A stretch of DNA of 6,233 nucleotides from an uncultured Eubacteriales bacterium (GTDB taxonomy: Bacteria; Bacillota; Clostridia; Oscillospirales; Oscillospiraceae): positions 1 through 6,233 of the forward strand of contig USEU01000077.1 in assembly GCA_900553805.1 (NCBI GenBank), written 5' to 3'. The notes under the pieces were generated by a model. That model saw only the letters and a program-made list of their open reading frames with translations. It had not been told where the DNA came from and did no database searches. The translations under genes were made by a program, and so were the position numbers. Numbering within the stretch: the first letter of the stretch is position 1; every line of letters begins with the position of its first letter. Shown here piece after piece: positions 1 through 4,599 of the stretch.

Positions 1-29
1 CTCGCTTGCATGGCGCCTGCGCATCGCTA

Positions 30-74
30 AGTCAGGCCGTTCGGCCTGCCAGCTCCCCCATTGGGGAGCCAAGG
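30..74 (+). repeat. Two-hairpin repeat, copy A
   Basis: The copy reads as two consecutive stem-loops. Stem 1 is CAGGCC (33-38), loop GTTC, GGCCTG (43-48). Stem 2 is GCTCCCC (52-58), loop CATT, GGGGAGC (63-69), followed by the shared end CCAAGG. It lacks the CCCCTC lead-in found in other copies; the preceding bases 1-29 are GC-rich and not assigned. It ends 27 nt before the ATG of the first gene, just upstream of its ribosome binding site, so it would lie in a leader if transcription comes from upstream. The same sequence recurs almost unchanged at 3468-3512. Confidence 0.85.
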
Positions 75-100
75 TATATCGAAGAAAGGATGAAAAAACC

Positions 101-328
101 ATGGAAAACAAGAAGATCAAGATCAAGCTGCCTTTGACGCGGAGCGAGAAGGAGGATGTGTTTGTGGGCATCAACGGCCACACCTGGCAGATCGCCAGGG
201 GGGTGGAGGTGGAGCTGCCCTGGAATGTGGTGAAGGTGCTGGAGCGGCAGGAGAAGATGCTGGCCCAGGCGCTGGAATTTGAGAATCAGGCCGCCGCGCC
301 CCTGGAGCGGCTGGAAAAGAAGGGCTGA
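101..328 (+). CDS. Small phage virion-region protein, 75 aa
   Basis: A short hydrophilic protein of a type found among head and connector genes in prophages of gut Clostridia; its function is not known to me. Residues 5-24 (IKIKLPLTRSEKEDVFVGIN) form a beta-like opening, followed by a second strand region (HTWQIARGVEVELP, about 27-40). A charged helix then runs to the end (about 42-74), rich in Glu, Lys, Leu and Gln and likely to form a coiled coil. The ATG is preceded by GAAAGGA (84-90) with a 10-nt gap. Two bases separate its stop from the next ATG, so it is co-transcribed and probably translationally coupled with the 115-aa gene. There is no signal peptide or membrane segment. That it is a structural or assembly protein is inferred from position and recalled similarity. 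Confidence 0.85.
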   Translation: MENKKIKIKLPLTRSEKEDVFVGINGHTWQIARGVEVELPWNVVKVLERQEKMLAQALEFENQAAAPLERLEKKG

Positions 329-330
329 GC

Positions 331-678
331 ATGACGGCGCTGGAGGCGATCCGCAGCGTGGATGAGAAGCTGCACAACGGCTATTCCCAGGCGGACAAGC
401 TGACGTGGCTGGGCCAGGTGGAGGGCATGGCCCGCATGATGCTGGGCCGGTGCGGCGCGGATGCCCCCCAGGCGGCGGTGGAGGCGGATACCGTCCTGCT
501 GGCCCCCGCCCCCTATCAGGGGCTGTACTGCCGCTATCTGGAGGCCCAGATCCACTATGCCAACCAGGAATACCTGAAATACAACAATGCCATGGCCCTG
601 TTCTCCGCCCTGTGGCAGGAGTACGCCAATTTCGTGTGCCGGGGCAGCGCCCCCGTGGGCCGCAGACGATTCTTTTAA
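331..678 (+). CDS. Probable phage head-tail connector/adaptor-like protein, 115 aa
   Basis: A small, mostly helical protein with the look of phage head-completion or connector proteins. Residues 1-45 form an amphipathic helical region (ALEAIRSVDEKLHNGYSQAD). Residues 56-92 carry a Tyr- and Asn-rich core (LLAPAPYQGLYCRYLEAQIH, then YANQEYLKYNNAMALF). This LLAPAPY...YLEAQI.YAN pattern is one I associate with prophage proteins next to the portal and tail genes of gut Clostridia. The C terminus is basic (RRRFF). The start is supported by AAGAAGGG (317-324), 6 nt before the ATG. It follows the 75-aa gene by 2 nt and precedes the large tail gene by 12 nt. The connector role is inference from size, fold tendency and gene order; another head-completion function is possible. 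Confidence 0.85.
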   Translation: MTALEAIRSVDEKLHNGYSQADKLTWLGQVEGMARMMLGRCGADAPQAAVEADTVLLAPAPYQGLYCRYLEAQIHYANQEYLKYNNAMALFSALWQEYANFVCRGSAPVGRRRFF

Positions 679-683
679 GGAGG
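677..683 (+). promoter_or_regulatory. Ribosome binding site that sets the start of the 571-aa gene
   Basis: AAGGAGG overlaps the stop codon of the 115-aa gene. It lies 7 nt from the ATG at 691 but only 1 nt from the in-frame ATG at 685. The spacing strongly favours 691. Confidence 0.8.
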
Positions 684-690
684 GATGGCC

Positions 691-2406
691 ATGGAGTTTC
701 CCACCCTGGAGCAGGGTAAACTCAGCCGGGAAAACATCACCCGTTTCGGCGGCTACAACGCCGGGGCGCGGATCGGCGGCGGGGAATTCGCGCAGATGGA
801 GAATTGTTCCTCCGACGCCTTCCCCCTGCTGGCCACCCGGCCCCGGCGGGGGGTGTACGCCAGCCCCGCCGCCTGCCATGGGCTGATCGCCAAGGACAGC
901 CTGTGCTGGGTGGACGGCAGCAAATTCGTGATGAACGGCTACGAGACGGAGATGCACCTGACGGACAGCCCCAAGCAGCTGGTGTCCATGGGGGCGTATG
1001 TGGTGATCTTCCCGGATAAGAAGTACATCAACACCGTGGACCTGACGGACCGGGGCAGCCTGGAGGCGGAGTTCCTGTCCTCCGGCCCGGTGCGCTTCAC
1101 CCCGGCGGACGCCGACGGGCAGACCATGATCCCCGCCTATATCCAGAGCGAGGAGCCCCAGGAGCCGGAAAACGGCACGCTGTGGCTGGACAATTCCGGC
1201 GATGGGGCGCTGCTGCAATGGTCGGCGGGCAGCGGCATGTGGGTCAGCGTGGAAGCGACCTATGTGCGCGTCAGCGCGGCGGGCATCGGCGCGGCCTTCC
1301 GGGTGGGGGACGCGCTGGAGCTGTCCGGCGGGCCGGAGGGGGTGGCGGCGGTGGGCGTCGCCGCCGCCCTGGGCCAGGACTATGTGCTCCTGCCGGGGCT
1401 GCTGGAGCGGGAGCAGACGGTGCAGACCCCGGTGCGCCTGGGCCGGTACGTGCCGGAGATGGACTATGTGATCCAGTGCGGCAACCGGCTCTGGGGCTGC
1501 CGCTACGGCCCGGACCGCAAGGGGCAGACCGTCAATGAAATCTACGCCAGCGCCCTGGGGGACTTCCGCAACTGGCAGCGCTTCCAGGGACTGAGCACGG
1601 ACAGCTACGCCGTCAGCCTGGGGGCGGACGGCCCCTTCACCGGGGCGGCGGAGCACCTGGGCTACCCGGTGTTCTTCCGGGAGGGGTACATCCACAAGAT
1701 CTACGGCAGCTATCCCGCCGCCTTCCGCCTGCAATCCACCCCTTGCCCCGGGGTGCAGCGGGGCAGCGCCGCCAGCCTGGCCCTGGTGGGGCAGCTGCTC
1801 TATTACAAGTCCCCCGCCGGGGTGTGCGCCTACGACGGGGCAGCGCCGGCGGACGTCTCCCAGGCCCTGGGCGGCCGGCTCTACCGGGACGCCGCCGCCG
1901 GGGCGCTGCGGGGGAAATACTACATCTCCATGAAGGACGGGGCGGGGCAGTCCCACCTCTTTGTCTACGATTCGGCCCGGGGCCTGTGGCACCGGGAGGA
2001 CGACACCCGGGCGGCGTGCTTCTGCGCCTGCCGGGAGGACCTGTTCTTCCTGACCGCCGCCGGGCAGATCGTCAGCGTCACCGGCGCGGGGGAGCCGGAG
2101 GGGGATTTTTCCTGGCTGGCCGAGACCGGACAGATCGGCGCGGCCAGCCCGGACTGCAAGTATCTGACCCGGCTGAACCTACGGCTGTACCTGGCCCAGG
2201 GGGCGGAAATGGAGCTGTGGGTCCGCTACGACGAGGAAGCCCAGTGGCGCCGCCTGGCCTGTCTTCAGGGCAGGCCCCTGGGTTCCGTGACCCTGCCCGC
2301 CCCGGTGCGCCGGTGCGACCACCTGCGGCTGCGGCTGACGGGCCGGGGAGAAATGCGGCTGTACAGCCTGACCAAGACCATGGAACAGGGGAGTGATGTG
2401 TTTTGA
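691..2406 (+). CDS. Phage tail hub-like structural protein, beta-propeller-like, 571 aa
   Basis: A large virion protein. The N-terminal sentence (RFGGYNAGARIGGGEF, then QMENCSSDAFPLLATRPRRG, about 18-54) matches a pattern I know from gut clostridial phage proteins and, more loosely, from beta-propeller tail accessory proteins such as P22 gp10. Residues 65-115 continue it (LIAKDSLCWVDGSKFVMNGY...LVSMGAYVVIFPDKKYINT). Residues about 158-192 are a small Trp-rich module (NGTLWLDNSGDGALLQWS...MWVSV) embedded in the chain. Residues 296-460 show repeated strand-turn blades, including YPVFFREGYIHKIYG, LLYYKSPAGVCAYDG and HLFVYDSARGLWHREDD. The C terminus (490-563) is a beta-sandwich-like end with LTRLNLRLYL and CDHLRLRLTGRGEMRLYSLTK. 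The start at 691 is chosen from ribosome binding site spacing; starting at 685 adds two residues. Its stop overlaps the next start. The hub or nozzle role is inferred. Confidence 0.88.
   Translation: MEFPTLEQGKLSRENITRFGGYNAGARIGGGEFAQMENCSSDAFPLLATRPRRGVYASPAACHGLIAKDSLCWVDGSKFVMNGYETEMHLTDSPKQLVSMGAYVVIFPDKKYINTVDLTDRGSLEAEFLSSGPVRFTPADADGQTMIPAYIQSEEPQEPENGTLWLDNSGDGALLQWSAGSGMWVSVEATYVRVSAAGIGAAFRVGDALELSGGPEGVAAVGVAAALGQDYVLLPGLLEREQTVQTPVRLGRYVPEMDYVIQCGNRLWGCRYGPDRKGQTVNEIYASALGDFRNWQRFQGLSTDSYAVSLGADGPFTGAAEHLGYPVFFREGYIHKIYGSYPAAFRLQSTPCPGVQRGSAASLALVGQLLYYKSPAGVCAYDGAAPADVSQALGGRLYRDAAAGALRGKYYISMKDGAGQSHLFVYDSARGLWHREDDTRAACFCACREDLFFLTAAGQIVSVTGAGEPEGDFSWLAETGQIGAASPDCKYLTRLNLRLYLAQGAEMELWVRYDEEAQWRRLACLQGRPLGSVTLPAPVRRCDHLRLRLTGRGEMRLYSLTKTMEQGSDVF
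2387..2393 (+). promoter_or_regulatory. Ribosome binding site for a TTG-initiated gene
   Basis: AGGGGAG lies inside the end of the 571-aa gene, 9 nt before the TTG at 2403. An in-frame TGA at 2394-2396 excludes any earlier start, and no ATG or GTG lies in this frame before TTG. The sequence TTGA serves as both start (TTG) and the previous stop (TGA), the usual geometry of translational coupling. Confidence 0.7.
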
Positions 2407-3119
2407 CCGGCCTGGAGCTTCGTCCCCCGGAGCAAAGCGGGGGCACCCCGGCGGAGCAGCTGCGGGCGCTGCAAAGCTACCTGTGCAATCTCACCGCCCA
2501 GCTGCAATATGCCTTTGATACCCTGGAGGGCCGGGAGGGGACGGAGAAAATCGTCTATGCCGCCCCCACCGCCGCCCAGCGGCAGCAGGAGGTATCCCGG
2601 CTCAAGTCCCTGATCCTGAAAAGCGCCCAGGTGACGGCGGTGCTGGAGCAGCGGGTGGAGCAGCGGCTGGAGGGCAAATATGTGGCCGAAAGCCAGTTCG
2701 GCACCTTCCGCCAGGAGACCGGCCAGGCCATCGCCGCCAATTCCAGGGCCATCGAGCAGCAGTTCACCAATGTGCAGCAGCTGGACAGCGCCGTGGAGCA
2801 GCTCCGCTCCTCCGTGCGGGAGGTCAGCGCCACCATCCGCTCCGGCGAGCTGGCCGACGGGGTCTACGGCGTGGAGATCGGCCAGCAGGAGGGGGAGGAC
2901 GGCGTCATCCGCTTCCGCCGCTACGCCCGGCTGACGGCGCAGAAGCTGTCGTTTTATGACAGCAACGACGTGGAGGTGGCCTACATCAGCGACCGCCGCC
3001 TGCACATCACCGCCGCCGACGCCGCCCAGATCACCACCCAGTCCCTCACCGCCGCCCAGCTCCAACAGGGCCCCTACACCTGGCAGCTCTCCGCCGACGG
3101 CCATTTGAGCATAAGATAA
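2403..3119 (+). CDS. Coiled-coil phage minor structural/tail protein, 238 aa
   Basis: A tail component typical of prophages in gut Clostridia. Residues 15-45 are helical (AEQLRALQSYLCNLTAQLQY). Residues 56-145 form a long Gln- and Glu-rich coiled coil, including YVAESQFGTFRQETGQAIAA (93-112), a sentence I recognise from tail-associated minor structural proteins. Residues 146-200 are a compact beta segment with GVYGVEIGQ (153-161), FRRYARLTAQKLSFYDSNDV (171-190) and EVAYISDRRLHIT. The end (YTWQLSADGHLSIR) is a terminal strand motif common in these proteins. It starts at TTG and overlaps the preceding stop by 4 nt. A coiled coil followed by a beta domain suggests an oligomeric fibre or hub extension, possibly linking the tail tip to a distal protein; that is inference. 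Its stop is followed directly by a repeat, and it ends the first gene block. Confidence 0.87.
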   Translation: MTGLELRPPEQSGGTPAEQLRALQSYLCNLTAQLQYAFDTLEGREGTEKIVYAAPTAAQRQQEVSRLKSLILKSAQVTAVLEQRVEQRLEGKYVAESQFGTFRQETGQAIAANSRAIEQQFTNVQQLDSAVEQLRSSVREVSATIRSGELADGVYGVEIGQQEGEDGVIRFRRYARLTAQKLSFYDSNDVEVAYISDRRLHITAADAAQITTQSLTAAQLQQGPYTWQLSADGHLSIR

Positions 3120-3120
3120 A

Positions 3121-3261
3121 AACCTCCCCTGAAAGGTTTAGCAGGTGTAGCCATTCATAGAATGGCGTACAGCTGCTTAATGCAAAGCTGAGGAGGGCGC
3201 ATCGCGCCGGAGGGGTTTCCGGCGGTACGCAGAATACCAATCGGAATGTACCAAGGCGAAT
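3121..3261 (-). repeat. Two-hairpin repeat relative, copy F, carrying an inserted hairpin
   Basis: It begins right after the stop codon of the 238-aa gene. Bases 3121-3136 (AACCTCCCCTGAAAGG) equal 6131-6146. Bases 3196-3261 match 6153-6218 with about four mismatches, including GGCGC-ATC-GCGCC and the tail CGGTACGCAGAATACCA. Between these the 6131 copy has only 6 nt (GGAGGC), whereas here there are 59 nt, so about 53 nt appear inserted. On the minus strand it reads in the same sense as the + copies (CCCCTC, stem 1, stem 2). Stem 2 is altered here: AAACCT (3120-3125) can pair with AGGTTT (3134-3139) instead of CTCCCC with GGGGAG. Confidence 0.75.
3140..3178. repeat. Imperfect inverted repeat inside copy F
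   Basis: AGCAGG-TGTA-GCCATTC, a 3-nt ATA loop, then GAATGGC-G-TACA-GCTGCT. The arms pair over about 16 bp with one mismatch and one bulged G. The segment is AT-richer than its surroundings and absent from the sister copy at 6131, as expected for a small inserted element or an alternative stem extension. It is not followed by a T-run, so a simple intrinsic terminator is not supported. Confidence 0.7.
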
Positions 3262-3277
3262 TCGCAGAGGTCAAGCC

Positions 3278-3322
3278 CCAAGCGCCCCTGAAAGGGGAGC
3301 TGCCGCCGCAGCGGCTGAGGGG
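3278..3322 (-). repeat. Two-hairpin repeat, copy E (inverted orientation)
   Basis: Read on the minus strand it gives CCCCTC, then stem GCCGC-TGCG-GCGGC, then CAGCTCCCCTTTCAGGGGCGCTTGG. The second half is almost the same as copy C (3566-3618). Stem 1 differs from the CAGGCC/GGCCTG of copies A, B and C, yet still pairs. Confidence 0.8.
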
Positions 3323-3376
3323 TGCGGCAAGCAGTTACATTTTTGCCAAGGCTTGGGCGAATCCGTACAGGCCCTC

Positions 3377-3461
3377 GCTGCCCCCTTTGGGGGAAGTGCC
3401 GCGAAGCGGCAAAGGGGGTGCCGTTGGTAGCTTTGAGTTGTTTCCATTCAACGAACTACAC
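3377..3461 (+). repeat. Large outer-stem repeat unit, copy 1
   Basis: CCCCCTTTG (3381-3389) pairs with CAAAGGGGG (3410-3418) and encloses TGCCGC-GAA-GCGGCA (3397-3411; the last bases can pair in either stem). It continues with GGTAGCTTTGAG and CCATTCAACGAAC and runs directly into two-hairpin copy B. The same order recurs at 3631-3776 followed by copy D, making a composite direct repeat. Just upstream, GGCGAATCCGTACAG (3356-3370) is shared with the window's right end (6212-6226). Confidence 0.75.
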
Positions 3462-3512
3462 CCCCTCAGTCAGGCCGTTCGGCCTGCCAGCTCCCCCATC
3501 GGGGAGCCGAGG
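3462..3512 (+). repeat. Two-hairpin repeat, copy B
   Basis: CCCCTCAGT leads into stem 1 CAGGCC-GTTC-GGCCTG (3471-3486) and stem 2 CTCCCC-CATC-GGGGAG, ending CCGAGG. From AGTCAGG onward it differs from copy A at only two bases (CATC for CATT, GAGG for AAGG). Confidence 0.85.
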
Positions 3513-3514
3513 AA

Positions 3515-3543
3515 TTGTGCGTATTCGCCTAAGGTTTTATAAA
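3515..3543 (+). promoter_or_regulatory. Weak candidate sigma-70 promoter
   Basis: TTGTGC (3515-3520), a 17-nt spacer, then TATAAA (3538-3543). The -10 box matches five of six consensus bases, the -35 only three. It could serve the downstream 250-aa/507-aa block about 300 nt away, across two more repeats. The -10 lies in a perfect palindrome whose AT core may explain the match by chance. This is the only well-spaced pair I noticed in the gap. Confidence 0.25.
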
Positions 3544-3547
3544 ACCT
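3532..3547. repeat. Perfect 16-bp palindrome
   Basis: AGGTTTTATAAAACCT is fully self-complementary with no loop. It lies in the only clearly AT-rich patch of the gap, between two-hairpin copies B and C. Part of the sequence (AAACCT/AGGTTT) also appears in copy F at 3120-3139. It could be a protein-binding dyad or the joint between two repeat units; nothing here decides. Confidence 0.65.
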
Positions 3548-3565
3548 CAACTGCCTACTGCAAAA

Positions 3566-3618
3566 CCCCTCAGTCAGGCCCTTTGGGCCTGCCAGCTCCC
3601 CTTTCAGGGGCGCTTTGG
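3566..3618 (+). repeat. Two-hairpin repeat, copy C
   Basis: CCCCTCAGT, then stem 1 CAGGCCC-TTT-GGGCCTG (3575-3591, a 7-bp perfect stem), CAGCTCCCC, loop TTTCA, GGGGCGCTTTGG. Stem 2 is shorter than in A, B and D. Its end matches inverted copy E rather than copies A, B or D, so at least two subtypes exist. Confidence 0.82.
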
Positions 3619-3630
3619 ACGCACCCGCTC

Positions 3631-3776
3631 GCTGCCCCCTTTGGGGGTGGTGCTCCGCGCAGCGAATCAGGATAGCAATGATTGCCGGTGGCAATCATAC
3701 CTCTGTTTCGTGCCGCGACAGCGGCAAAGGGGGTGTCGTCGGTAGCTTTGAGCTGTCACCATTCAACGAACAACAC
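3631..3776 (+). repeat. Large outer-stem repeat unit, copy 2, with inserted hairpin
   Basis: The outer stem is CCCCCTTTG (3635-3643) with CAAAGGGGG (3725-3733), and the inner hairpin is TGCCGC-GACA-GCGGCA (3711-3726). Compared with copy 1, about 60 nt are added between GGGGG (3643-3647) and TGCCGC (3711). The extra segment holds a perfect 9-bp inverted repeat, ATGATTGCC-GGT-GGCAATCAT (3678-3698). The tail repeats GGTAGCTTTGAG and CCATTCAACGAAC of copy 1 with a few substitutions. Confidence 0.75.
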
Positions 3777-3827
3777 CCCCTCAGTCAGCCCTTACGGGCT
3801 GCCAGCTCCCCCATTGGGGAGCCAAGG
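3777..3827 (+). repeat. Two-hairpin repeat, copy D
   Basis: CCCCTCAGT, stem 1 CAGCCC-TTAC-GGGCTG (3786-3801), stem 2 CTCCCC-CATT-GGGGAG, end CCAAGG. Relative to copies A and B, a G-C pair in stem 1 has become C-G, changing both strands of the stem. The copy ends 19 nt before the ATG of the 250-aa gene, the same placement that copy A has before the first gene. Confidence 0.85.
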
Positions 3828-3834
3828 ATACGAT

Positions 3835-3841
3835 AAAGGAG
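3835..3841 (+). promoter_or_regulatory. Ribosome binding site that sets the start of the 250-aa gene
   Basis: AAAGGAG lies 5 nt before the ATG at 3847. The frame stays open upstream to an ATG at 3682, but that extension would translate repeat DNA and has no comparable site, so 3847 is taken as the start. Confidence 0.8.
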
Positions 3842-3846
3842 AAACA

Positions 3847-4599
3847 ATGGCACAAAAGAAGGAATATGTGGCCTCCCGGGAGGTTGAGCGGGCGCGGGAG
3901 GCGGTGCGGGCCCATGAGCAGGCCCGGCCGGGGGAATACCGCTCGGAATACGACCAGGCCCTGAAGGAGGCCATGGACCGCATCCTGAACCAGAAGGACT
4001 TCCAATACCGGCTCAACGGCGACGCGCTGTACCGCCAGTACCGCAGCCAGGCCGTCCGGGACGCCCGGCGGGCCATGTCCGATACCATGGGGCAGGCGGC
4101 GGCCCTGGCCGGGGGCTACGGCAGCTCCTATGCCCAGGCCGTGGGCCAGCAGGCCTATGCCCGGCAGCTGGAGGGACTGGCCGACCGCATCCCGGAGCTG
4201 TACAGCCTGGCCATGGAGCAGTACAAGCTCCAGACCCAGGGCCTGCGGGACAAATATGACCTGCTGGCCGGGGCCCAGGGGGAGGAATACACCCGCTACC
4301 GGGATTCACTGGCCGCCTGGCAGGCGGAGGCCGACCGGCTGCAAAGGCAGTACGCCGACCGGCGGGACAGCGACTACGGCGCGTACCGGGACGACGTGGC
4401 CGACTGGAAATGGCAGCAGGAATTCGACGAAAACAAGCGCCGCTACGATCAGCAGTGGGCGGCGGACCATCCCGCCGCTGCCCCCGCCGCCGCCCCGGTG
4501 AGCAGCGCCCCCAAGGCCGCGGCGAAGAAAACCGCCTCCGTGCTGGGTACGGTCCTGGGGGCCGTCATGGGCGCGGCGGCCCGGAAGAGGAAGAGATAA
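3847..4599 (+). CDS. Helical phage protein of unknown role with basic-hydrophobic C-terminal tail, 250 aa
   Basis: I recognise this as a protein type seen in prophages of gut Clostridia but know no proven function. Residues 1-80 are charged helices (YVASREVERAREAVRAHEQA; SEYDQALKEAMDRILNQKDF). Residues 78-104 hold a distinctive small-residue motif, SDTMGQAAALAGGYGSSYAQ. Residues 105-205 are Tyr-, Gln-, Arg- and Asp-rich helices with repeated YxxxR/D spacing (YTRYRDSLAAW, DSDYGAYRDDVADW, EFDENKRRYDQQW). Residues 207-224 are an Ala/Pro linker, then KKTASVLGTVLGAVMGAAARKRKR, a short hydrophobic stretch between basic clusters. There is no N-terminal signal peptide. The long helices, Gly-rich hinge and membrane-active-looking tail would fit an internal or ejected virion protein, or an assembly protein; this is inference. 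It ends directly against the next ATG, giving a two-gene unit with the DUF859-type tail protein. Confidence 0.85.
   Translation: MAQKKEYVASREVERAREAVRAHEQARPGEYRSEYDQALKEAMDRILNQKDFQYRLNGDALYRQYRSQAVRDARRAMSDTMGQAAALAGGYGSSYAQAVGQQAYARQLEGLADRIPELYSLAMEQYKLQTQGLRDKYDLLAGAQGEEYTRYRDSLAAWQAEADRLQRQYADRRDSDYGAYRDDVADWKWQQEFDENKRRYDQQWAADHPAAAPAAAPVSSAPKAAAKKTASVLGTVLGAVMGAAARKRKR

Larger units (their letters stand above)
3120..3846. other. Gene-free 727-bp repeat mosaic between two tail-gene blocks
   Basis: No open frame here looks like a real protein; frames that cross it translate repeat sequence with no family pattern. From left to right it holds: a two-hairpin relative with an inserted hairpin (3121-3261), an inverted-orientation copy (3278-3322), a larger outer-stem unit (3377-3461), a + copy (3462-3512), a perfect 16-bp palindrome (3532-3547), another + copy (3566-3618), a second larger unit with an inserted hairpin (3631-3776), and a last + copy (3777-3827) that runs up to the ribosome binding site of the 250-aa gene. 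Such a gap is unusual for a phage late operon whose other genes touch or overlap. Confidence 0.85.

Noticed and set aside
90..137. 15-codon open frame beginning ATGAAAAAACCATGG
   Set aside because: It overlaps the ribosome site and start of the 75-aa gene in another frame and has no ribosome site of its own with suitable spacing. An upstream regulatory peptide is possible but unsupported.
286..1992. 568-codon open frame on the minus strand
   Set aside because: It lies antisense to three better-supported genes. Its translation is Gly-, Ala-, Pro- and His-rich with no family pattern, as expected opposite GC-rich coding DNA.
3121..3261. Intrinsic terminator after the 238-aa gene
   Set aside because: Hairpins are present but none is followed by a T-run, and they belong to repeat units. 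Termination may occur but cannot be claimed from sequence.
3246..3836. Several 70-120-codon open frames in the repeat region
   Set aside because: They translate the hairpin repeats themselves in different frames, yielding repeated peptides of the GLPAPPSGS or ASSPIGEP kind. They lack good ribosome sites and family similarity.
3682..3846. N-terminal extension of the 250-aa protein to an upstream in-frame ATG
   Set aside because: The added 55 residues are repeat-derived, and a strong AAAGGAG lies 5 nt before the ATG at 3847.
3120..3846. CRISPR array
   Set aside because: Repeats are irregular in spacing and orientation, differ in sequence, and the intervening DNA is itself repeated; no unit of constant spacer length is seen.
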